Below are positions 1 through 6,621 of a stretch of 6,621 nt of DNA, piece by piece. Source of the DNA: Zymomonas sp. (lineage in GTDB: Bacteria; Pseudomonadota; Alphaproteobacteria; Sphingomonadales; Sphingomonadaceae); NCBI GenBank assembly GCA_027489105.1, contig JAIYAJ010000355.1, forward strand, positions 1 through 6,621. Reading direction: 5' to 3'. The translations under genes and the position numbers were made by a program. Positions within the stretch are counted from its first letter, which is position 1, and every line of letters starts with the position of its first letter. The notes beneath the pieces are model-generated. The model made no database searches. It had not been told where the DNA came from and worked only from the letters and a program-made list of their open reading frames with translations.

Positions 1-1490
<1,490 letters not shown>

Positions 1491-1491
<1 letters not shown>

Positions 1492-2669
1492 CAGGCGCTC
1501 TTCTTCAACTGACCGACGAACTGCTGGAACAGATAATGGCTGTCCTGCGGGCCGGGGCTTGCTTCGGGATGGTACTGGACGCTGAACGCCGGCTTGTCGG
1601 TCAGGCGAAGACCGGCAAGGCTGCCGTCGAACAGAGAGATATGGGTCGCCTCGACATTGGCCGGGAGGCTTTCGGTGTCGACCGCGAAGCCATGGTTCAT
1701 CGAGGTGATCTCGACGCGGCCGTCGTCGTTGCGCTTGACCGGATGATTGGCGCCGCGATGCCCCTGATGCATCTTGTAGGTGCGCGCCCCCACGGCGAGG
1801 CCAAGCATCTGATGCCCCAGGCAGATACCGAACAGCGGCTTGCCGGTTTCGAGCAGCTGACGGATCACGGGCACAGCATATTCGCCGGTGGCAGCGGGAT
1901 CGCCGGGACCGTTGGAAAGGAACACCCCGTCCGGCTCGTGCGACATCACCTCTTCGAAACTGGCGGTCGCCGGAACCACCGTCACCCGCGCGCCGGCCGC
2001 GACCAGGTTGCGCAGAATGTTGCGCTTCAGGCCGAAGTCGATCGCGACGACGTGCGGCGCGTCGGCGGCAGCCGCATCGACCGCATAGCCCTCCCGGATA
2101 GCCCACAGGCCGTCGTTCCACGTGTAGGTCTGGGTGGTCGCGACCTGCTTCGCGAGGTCCATGCCCTCCAGCCCCGGCCAGGCGCGTGCCTTGGCGATCA
2201 GCGCATCGATGTCGAAGCGACCCTCGGCATTGTGGGCAATCACACCATTGGGGGCGCCCTGGATGCGGATCAGCCGGGTCAGGGCGCGGGTATCGACGCC
2301 GGAGATGCCGATCCGCCCGTTCTGGCGCAGCCAGCTGTCGAGGTCCTGCGTGGCTCGGAAATTGGCCTGCCCGGTGACATCCTCCCGAACGATCATGCCC
2401 AGGGCGTGGGGGTTGGTCGCTTCGACATCCTCGGCATTGGTGCCGACATTGCCGATATGCGGGAAGGTGAAGGTGATGATCTGCCCGGCATAGGAGGGAT
2501 CGGTCATCACCTCCTGATAGCCGGTCATCGCGGTGTTGAAGCAGACTTCACCGACGGCATCGCCCTCGGCGCCGAAGCCCCTGCCCCATATGACGGTGCC
2601 ATCGCCCAATACTAGGACGCCCGTGGCTCCCTCGGGGGGTATCGGACGCGCGTGATCGGGCTGGGCCAC
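1491..2669 (-). CDS. carA: Carbamoyl-phosphate synthase small (glutamine amidotransferase) subunit CarA
   Basis: CarA hydrolyses glutamine and channels the ammonia to CarB. The protein is 392 residues; E. coli CarA has 382. The N-terminal CPSase small-chain domain (about 14-150) includes [20 protein letters not shown] at 40-59. The C-terminal class I glutamine amidotransferase domain starts near 205 and carries SNGPGDP at 252-258, the nucleophile elbow GICLGHQ at 281-287 (catalytic C283) and YHPEA at 366-370 (catalytic H367 and E369). The triad is intact. I place the start at the GTG at 2669-2667 because an AGGAGAG ribosome site lies just upstream and the N-terminus then has family length. 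The same frame stays open further upstream to a TTG at 2741, but that extension would run through the presumed promoter. The gene overlaps carB by one base and is divergent from yqeY. Confidence 0.96.
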
Positions 2670-2674
2670 TAGGG

Positions 2675-2681
2675 CTCTCCT
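2675..2681 (-). promoter_or_regulatory. Ribosome binding site of carA
   Basis: On the minus strand AGGAGAG lies ahead of the carA GTG, with 7 bases between the AGGAG core (2681-2677) and the start codon. This decides the start: no comparable site precedes the upstream TTG at 2741. Confidence 0.8.
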
Positions 2682-2712
2682 TTGGGCTTGGGTCGGCGGG
2701 CAAACGGCGGCG

Positions 2713-2760
2713 TAACTAGGGGCCCCACACCACAGGGTCAATTCTATTAAAATAACTTTC
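2713..2760 (-). promoter_or_regulatory. Candidate carAB promoter with A/T-rich upstream element
   Basis: Read on the minus strand, TTGACC (2741-2736) matches the sigma-70 -35 consensus at 5 of 6 positions. A 17-base spacer separates it from TAGTTA (2718-2713), a poor -10 with only 2 of 6 matches. Directly upstream of the -35, bases 2742-2760 form a nearly pure A/T stretch, like an UP element that contacts the RNA polymerase alpha subunit. The spacer contains the 8-base palindrome GGGGCCCC (2719-2726), which might be an operator or chance. Transcription from here would give a leader of roughly 35-40 bases before the carA GTG. I see no convincing ArgR box or attenuator. The strong -35 and context support a promoter; the exact -10 is uncertain. 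Confidence 0.5.
2748..2753 (+). promoter_or_regulatory. Candidate -10 box for the yqeY-dnaG-rpoD transcript
   Basis: TAAAAT matches the sigma-70 -10 consensus at 5 of 6 positions. It lies in the same A/T island that borders the carAB -35 on the other strand and is 53 bases before the yqeY ATG. No recognisable -35 occurs 16-18 bases upstream (the region reads CCACAC), so the call rests on the -10 and on the need for a promoter ahead of this three-gene group. Confidence 0.3.
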
Positions 2761-2806
2761 TCTGTGCTAGGCGACCTCCTTTCCGGAACCAGCTTTGGTG
2801 CACCCC

Positions 2807-3262
2807 ATGATTCGAGACGATATCAAGGCGGCTCTCGTCGTCGCCATGAAGGCGCGCGACACGACCACGACGGCGGCAATCCGCCTGATCCAGTCGACCA
2901 TCAAGAACCGCGACATCGAGCTGCGGACCGCTGCCACCCTTCCCGATGACGATCTGCTGATCACCGAAGTGCTGCAGAAGATGATCAAGCAGCGCCGCGA
3001 ATCCATCGAGATGTACGAGAAGGGCAACCGTCCGGAACTCGCCGCCGCCGAAGCGGCCGAGGTCGAGGTGATCGAGCGCTTCCTGCCGCGCCAGATGACC
3101 GAGGACGAGGCCCGCGCCGCGATCGACGCGCTGGCGGCCGAACTCGACGCATCCTCGGTCAAGGACATGGGCCGCGTGATGGCCGCGCTGAAGGAGCGCT
3201 TCGCCGGCCAGATGGACATGGGCAAGGCAAGCGGCCTCGTGAAGGCCCGGTTGGCGGGGTGA
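2807..3262 (+). CDS. yqeY: GatB/YqeY-domain protein (YqeY family)
   Basis: This is a 151-residue, mostly alpha-helical cytoplasmic protein with no signal peptide or membrane segment. The sequence fits the YqeY family, which resembles the tRNA-binding tail domain of the GatB subunit of the Asp/Glu-tRNA amidotransferase. A role in tRNA-dependent chemistry has been suggested for the family, but its function is not established. Family-typical stretches are RLIQSTIKNRDIELR at 26-40, VLQKMIKQRRESIEMYEKGN at 55-74, the FLPRQMTEDEA segment near 91-101 and a C-terminal DMGRVMAALKERFAGQMDMG. ATG at 2807 gives the usual MIRDDIKAAL start. A GTG at 2798 in the same frame is possible, with GGAA nine bases ahead of it, but would add only three residues. 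No good Shine-Dalgarno precedes the ATG. It is the first gene of a co-directional group with dnaG and rpoD. Confidence 0.93.
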   Translation: MIRDDIKAALVVAMKARDTTTTAAIRLIQSTIKNRDIELRTAATLPDDDLLITEVLQKMIKQRRESIEMYEKGNRPELAAAEAAEVEVIERFLPRQMTEDEARAAIDALAAELDASSVKDMGRVMAALKERFAGQMDMGKASGLVKARLAG

Positions 3263-3269
3263 TAGCGCC

Positions 3270-3294
3270 GGCAGAGGGCGCTCGCCGCCCTGCC
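3270..3294 (+). other. Inverted repeat (hairpin) between yqeY and dnaG
   Basis: AGGGCG (3275-3280) pairs with CGCCCT (3286-3291) around the 5-base loop CTCGC. The stem extends by GGC (3270-3272) with GCC (3292-3294) across a two-base bulge, for nine pairs in all. No T-tract follows, so it does not look like an intrinsic terminator. It lies within the 56-base gap and could shape mRNA stability or readthrough into dnaG. It may also be a by-product of GC-rich sequence. Confidence 0.4.
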
Positions 3295-3318
3295 CTGTCG
3301 AAGCCGGTCTGACCGACC

Positions 3319-5178
3319 ATGTCGCTTTCGCCGCAATTTCTCGACGAACTGCGCGGTCGGGTCACGCTGTCGACGCTGATCGGGCGCTCGGTAAAGCTCG
3401 TCAAGGCGGGGCGCGAGTATAAGGCCTGCTGCCCATTTCATGACGAGAAGAGCCCGAGCTTCTACGTCAACGACGACAAGGGCTTCTACCACTGTTTCGG
3501 TTGCGGCGCGCATGGCGACGCGATCCGATTCCTGACCGAGGCCAAGGGCCTCAGCTTTATCGATGCGGTCAAGGAACTCGCCGGGAGCGCGGGCATGGAG
3601 GTGCCCGCGCCCGATCCGCGCGCCGCCCAGCGCAACGAGCGGCAGGCGGGTCTCCACGACGTCATGCAGGCCGCCGCCAACTGGTTCGAGGAGCAGTTGG
3701 GCGGCATCGACGGGACCGCCGCACGCACCTATCTTGAGCGCCGCGGGATCAGTGCATCGCTCGCCAAGGCGTTTGGCATGGGCTTCGCGCCCGACAGTCG
3801 CGGACGCCTGAAGGCCGCACTCAAGAGCTTCGGCGACGAGCAACTTATCGAATGCGGCATGCTGATCTCGGTCGAGGGCAAGGAGCCCTATGACCGCTTT
3901 CGCGGCCGGCTTATGATTCCGATCCGGGACGCGCGCGGCCGGGTCATCGCCTTTGGCGGGCGCATATTGGACCAGGGCGAGCCCAAATATCTGAACTCTC
4001 CGGACACCCCCCTGTTCGACAAGGGCCGGACGCTCTTCAACATCGACCGGGCCGGCGGCGCGGCGCGCAAGGCCGGGCGCGTGATCGCCGTCGAGGGCTA
4101 TATGGATGTCATCGCCCTGGCCAAGGCCGGGATCGACGAAGCGGTCGCGCCGCTCGGGACCGCGCTGACCGAAATGCAGCTCGAACGGCTGTGGCGGATG
4201 GCCGAAACACCGATTCTCTGTTTCGACGGAGACAAGGCCGGACAGAAGGCCGCCGTGCGTGCCGCGCACCGCGCGCTGCCGATGGTCGTGCCGGGGCGCA
4301 CTCTGCGCTTCGCCCTGCTGCCCGGCGGACAGGACCCCGACGACCTCGTCAAGGCGGGCGGCGCGCGCGCGGTCGAACAGCTGCTCGGCGAGACGATCAG
4401 CCTCGACGAACTGGTCTGGCGCGCCGAACTCGATGCCCAACCGCTCGACACCCCCGAGGCGAAGGCCGGCCTGAGGAAGCGCCTCGGCGATCTGGCGGCC
4501 ACGATCCAGGACCGCGATGTCCGCGAGCAATATCAGGCCGAGTTTCGCCGCCGCTTCGACGAACGCTTCGCGCCCGCCCGGCGCCAGTTCGATCGCCCCT
4601 TCCAGCCCCGGCAGCAGCGCCGGTCGGGACAGCCCTGGAAACCGGAAGTCCTGCCGCCATCGGATGCCGCCCGAGCCATCGCTCGCGCCGGCCTCAATCG
4701 CGGCGTGATCCGGGCCGCGATGGCCGGTCTGCTGCGATATCCGGAGGTGATGGCGGAAAAGATCGAGACGGTAGCCGCCTTGCCCCTCGACGATCCCAAG
4801 CTCGACGCTCTGCGCGCAGCGGCCTTCGATGCCAGCTTTTCGGAGGGCGTTCTTGAAAAGGATCGACTCGAAACCATATTGGTCGAAGCGGGTCTTGGGG
4901 CGGTGATCGAGGAGCTCAAGGCTACGAACACTCTTGCCTTTTCCTTTTTACGCGGCAATGCCGAGTATAATCGTGCCGTGCAAAACCTGTCGGCCATGAT
5001 CGACGCCCTTGCGGCCATCCCGATGCTGGATACCGCGCTGCGCGAGGCGACCGACAGGTTTAGCATAGAGACGAGCGAGGCGCAGTGGTCGGAGCAGCAG
5101 AGGCTGCGCGAGGCACTCGCCGAAGCCCGACGCGTTCTAACCGATCTCGCCCAAGGCGAGGACGGCGAGGACGCTTAA
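3319..5178 (+). CDS. dnaG: DNA primase DnaG
   Basis: DnaG synthesises the short RNA primers that start leading and lagging DNA strands, working with the replicative helicase DnaB. The protein has 619 residues (E. coli 581). Order of domains: the CHC2 zinc-binding domain at about 1-95, with C38, H41, C59 and C62 as ligands (CCPFHDEKSPSF and YHCFGCGAHGDAI); the catalytic core at about 110-420, with the basic-groove motif RFRGRLMIPIRDARGRVIAF at 193-212 and PKYLNSPDTPLFDKGRTLF at 222-240; then the TOPRIM fold with E259 (VEGYMDV) and D303/D305 (FDGDKAG), which match the metal-binding acidic residues of E. coli. A linker rich in Arg, Gln and Pro (about 411-447) leads to the C-terminal helicase-binding region, which is divergent as usual. 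ATG at 3319 gives the conserved N-terminus, but its Shine-Dalgarno is weak. The gene stays open and intact, 56 bases after yqeY and 50 before rpoD. Confidence 0.98.
   Translation: MSLSPQFLDELRGRVTLSTLIGRSVKLVKAGREYKACCPFHDEKSPSFYVNDDKGFYHCFGCGAHGDAIRFLTEAKGLSFIDAVKELAGSAGMEVPAPDPRAAQRNERQAGLHDVMQAAANWFEEQLGGIDGTAARTYLERRGISASLAKAFGMGFAPDSRGRLKAALKSFGDEQLIECGMLISVEGKEPYDRFRGRLMIPIRDARGRVIAFGGRILDQGEPKYLNSPDTPLFDKGRTLFNIDRAGGAARKAGRVIAVEGYMDVIALAKAGIDEAVAPLGTALTEMQLERLWRMAETPILCFDGDKAGQKAAVRAAHRALPMVVPGRTLRFALLPGGQDPDDLVKAGGARAVEQLLGETISLDELVWRAELDAQPLDTPEAKAGLRKRLGDLAATIQDRDVREQYQAEFRRRFDERFAPARRQFDRPFQPRQQRRSGQPWKPEVLPPSDAARAIARAGLNRGVIRAAMAGLLRYPEVMAEKIETVAALPLDDPKLDALRAAAFDASFSEGVLEKDRLETILVEAGLGAVIEELKATNTLAFSFLRGNAEYNRAVQNLSAMIDALAAIPMLDTALREATDRFSIETSEAQWSEQQRLREALAEARRVLTDLAQGEDGEDA
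4966..4971 (+). promoter_or_regulatory. Perfect TATAAT inside dnaG, possible internal promoter for rpoD
   Basis: A consensus -10 hexamer sits within dnaG codons 550-551, about 258 bases before the rpoD ATG. The DNA just upstream (4932-4950) is T-rich and uses codons such as CTT, TTT and TTA that are uncommon in this gene. No TTGACA-like -35 is found at 16-18 bases: TTGCCT at 4934-4939 is 26 bases away and too far, and TTTTTA at 4945-4950 has a 15-base spacer. In E. coli a heat-shock promoter for rpoD lies inside dnaG, so the position is plausible; the call is tentative. Confidence 0.3.
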
Positions 5179-5187
5179 CCTATTTAT

Positions 5188-5203
5188 GGCCGGGTATCCG
5201 GTC
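5188..5203 (+). other. Small hairpin next to an AU-rich stretch, dnaG-rpoD gap
   Basis: GGCCGG (5188-5193) pairs with CCGGTC (5198-5203), counting one G-U pair, around the four-base loop GTAT. It is immediately preceded by the A/T-only heptamer TATTTAT (5181-5187), three bases after the dnaG stop codon. No T-run follows the hairpin, so it is not a standard intrinsic terminator. An AU-rich single strand beside a stem is a common setting for endonuclease cleavage, and the E. coli dnaG-rpoD junction is known to be processed. Here that is inference only. Confidence 0.35.
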
Positions 5204-5213
5204 TGTATCGAAC

Positions 5214-5218
5214 GAGGG
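5214..5218 (+). promoter_or_regulatory. Ribosome binding site of rpoD
   Basis: GAGGG lies 10 bases ahead of the ATG at 5229. It is the best purine-rich match in the gap and supports that start. Confidence 0.55.
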
Positions 5219-5228
5219 CTGGTCTTAG

Positions 5229-6621
5229 ATGGCGAAGACGAACGGGAGCGATGGTGGCGATCGGATCGACGGCGACGCCCCGCTCATCGACCTCAACGAG
5301 GGCTCGATCAAGAAGCTGATCGCGCGTGCCAAGCGCAAGGGCTACATCACCTATGAGCAGCTCAACGAGGCGCTGCCGCAGGATCAGATGACCTCCGACC
5401 AGCTCGAGGACGTGATGTCGGCCCTTAACGAGATGGGCGTCAACATCGTCGAGAATGAGGATGCCGGCGAAGACGAGCAGCCGGAAGAGGATAATATCGA
5501 CGAGGCTGCCGCGTCCGAGGAAGGCGACACCGGCCCGGCCCTCACCTCGACCGCCAAGAAGGAAACGGTCGACCGTACCGATGACCCGGTGCGCATGTAT
5601 CTGCGCGAAATGGGGGCCGTCGAGCTGCTGAGCCGCGAGGGTGAAATCGCCATCGCGAAGCGGATCGAGGCCGGCCGCGACACGATGATCCTCGGCCTGT
5701 GCGAAAGCCCGATCACCTTCAACGCGATCATCGACTGGTCGAACGCGCTCAACGAAGGCACGATGCAGCTGCGCGAGATCCTCGATCTCGACGCCATGCT
5801 GTCGAAGGGCCCGACCGCCGAACAGGTCGAGAACGAAGAAGCCGACGGTGAGATTTCCGCCGAGACGACCGGACCGACCTTCAAGGAAGAGGACGAGCCC
5901 GAGGAAGAGCAGGCGAGCGACGAAGACGAGGAGTCGATGACCGAGCGTCGCACCCCTCGGCCGGCGGAGGAAGAGGACGAGGACAACACCCTCAGCCTCG
6001 CGCAGATGGAAGAGCAGCTCAAGCCGATGGCGCTCGAGCGGTTCGCGGCCATCACCGATCTCTACAAGACCTTCTCGCAGGTGCAGGAAGCCCGCGTTGC
6101 CGCACTTAGCGTCGGCGACGATTTCCCGGCGGCGGAGGAAGAGCGCTACCAGTCGCTGCGCGAGCAGCTGACCGCCGAGGTCGAGAGCGTCCAGTTCCAC
6201 GGCGCCAAGATCGAATATCTGGTCGACCAGCTTTACTCGTTCAACCGTCGCCTGACGACGCTGGGCGGGCAGATGCTGCGCTTGGCCGAGCGCCACAAGG
6301 TGCCCCGCCGCGACTTCCTCGAATCCTACATCAACCATGAGCTCGAGGATGGCTGGCTCGAGCGCGTCGCCAGGATCGACAAGAAATGGGCGGCCTTTGC
6401 GGGCCAGGAAGCCGGTGCGGTCGAGCGTATCCGCAACGAGATTTCCGAGATCGCGCAGTCGACCGGCATGGCGCTGAGCGAGTTCCGCCGCATCGTCAAC
6501 ATGGTCCAGAAGGGCGAGCGCGAGGCGCGCATCGCCAAGAAGGAAATGGTCGAGGCGAACCTGCGGCTCGTGATCTCGATCGCCAAGAAATATACCAACC
6601 GCGGCCTGCAGTTTCTGGATC
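5229..6621 (+). CDS. rpoD: RNA polymerase primary sigma factor RpoD (sigma-70), N-terminal 464 residues, cut by the window edge
   Basis: RpoD directs RNA polymerase to housekeeping promoters. The frame starts MAKTNGSDGGDRIDGDAPLI and runs open to the window edge. Region 1.1, which keeps the free factor off DNA, covers about residues 18-80 (LNEGSIKKLIARAKRKGYIT and the NEMGVNIVE stretch). Region 1.2 begins with DDPVRMYLREMGAVELLSRE at 118-137. A long non-conserved region follows, with very acidic clusters at about 220-235 and 247-252. The last residues, NLRLVISIAKKYTNRGLQFL (444-463), are region 2.1, nearly identical across primary sigma factors, so the core-binding remainder, the -10 and -35 recognition regions 2.4 and 4.2, and the stop codon lie beyond the window. 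The full protein should be around 670-690 residues by comparison with other alphaproteobacteria. The conserved regions 1.1 and 1.2 mark it as the primary sigma rather than an alternative one. It lies 50 bases after dnaG and is probably co-transcribed with it. Confidence 0.97.
   Translation, partial: MAKTNGSDGGDRIDGDAPLIDLNEGSIKKLIARAKRKGYITYEQLNEALPQDQMTSDQLEDVMSALNEMGVNIVENEDAGEDEQPEEDNIDEAAASEEGDTGPALTSTAKKETVDRTDDPVRMYLREMGAVELLSREGEIAIAKRIEAGRDTMILGLCESPITFNAIIDWSNALNEGTMQLREILDLDAMLSKGPTAEQVENEEADGEISAETTGPTFKEEDEPEEEQASDEDEESMTERRTPRPAEEEDEDNTLSLAQMEEQLKPMALERFAAITDLYKTFSQVQEARVAALSVGDDFPAAEEERYQSLREQLTAEVESVQFHGAKIEYLVDQLYSFNRRLTTLGGQMLRLAERHKVPRRDFLESYINHELEDGWLERVARIDKKWAAFAGQEAGAVERIRNEISEIAQSTGMALSEFRRIVNMVQKGEREARIAKKEMVEANLRLVISIAKKYTNRGLQFLD

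Noticed and set aside
1536..2615. A 359-codon open frame on the plus strand, antisense to carA
   Set aside because: It mirrors the carA codons, has no recognisable domain and no credible ribosome site; it is a shadow frame.
2670..2741. N-terminal extension of carA to the TTG at 2741
   Set aside because: The extension would run through the presumed promoter, lacks a ribosome site and makes CarA longer than the family norm. The GTG at 2669 has a strong site.
2742..2760. A/T island read as an ArgR box for carAB
   Set aside because: It does not show the paired, palindromic TGAAT/ATTCA-like half-sites of known arginine boxes.
2774..2781. AGGAGGT, a perfect Shine-Dalgarno sequence on the minus strand upstream of carA
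   Set aside because: No ATG, GTG or TTG lies 5-12 bases downstream on that strand, so it cannot serve a start codon here.
3305..3315. CGGTCTGACCG inverted repeat just before the dnaG start
   Set aside because: The arms are separated by a single base, too short for a hairpin loop. As a protein-binding palindrome it has no other support.
2767..4530. A 587-codon open frame on the minus strand across yqeY and the first part of dnaG
   Set aside because: It covers two well-supported genes and the gap between them. Its product is low in complexity and matches no family I know.
4918..4950. Possible intrinsic terminator inside dnaG: AAGGC/GCCTT followed by T-rich DNA
   Set aside because: The stem has only five pairs with a 13-base loop, the T-run is interrupted by C residues, and it lies within coding sequence well before the end of the gene.
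5184..6338. A 384-codon open frame on the minus strand, antisense to rpoD
   Set aside because: It is the complement of the acidic and helical rpoD coding sequence and resembles no known protein.

Overview
The window is a GC-rich bacterial core-genome segment with no mobile elements, CRISPR arrays, rRNA or tRNA genes that I can see. It carries five protein genes, two of them cut by the window edges. Codons end mostly in G or C. The gene content and order (carB and carA on the minus strand, then divergent yqeY, dnaG and rpoD) and the style of the proteins point to an alphaproteobacterium, most likely of the Sphingomonadales. That placement is recognition of gene order and sequence style, not a database match.

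Left arm, minus strand (1-2669): carA and carB encode the small and large subunits of carbamoyl-phosphate synthetase, which makes carbamoyl phosphate for arginine and pyrimidine synthesis. carA is complete (392 aa, GTG start). carB begins on the last base of the carA stop codon (TGATG) and runs off the left edge after 497 residues. The two are an operon with probable translational coupling.

Divergent control region (2670-2806): about 137 bases separate carA from yqeY. In this GC-rich setting it contains a conspicuous A/T-rich island. The island lies next to a TTGACC -35-like box aimed at carA and contains a TAAAAT -10-like box aimed at yqeY.

Right arm, plus strand (2807-6621): yqeY (GatB/YqeY-domain protein, 151 aa), dnaG (primase, 619 aa) and rpoD (primary sigma factor, first 464 residues, cut by the right edge) are co-oriented with gaps of 56 and 50 bases. 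This resembles the macromolecular-synthesis operon of enterobacteria (rpsU-dnaG-rpoD), with yqeY in the first position. It links replication priming to the housekeeping sigma factor. Possible internal control points are a perfect TATAAT inside the 3' part of dnaG, embedded in unusually A/T-rich codons, and a small hairpin next to an AU-rich stretch between dnaG and rpoD.

No stretch over 300 bases lacks a gene. I found no previously undescribed system; the observations of interest are regulatory and modest.
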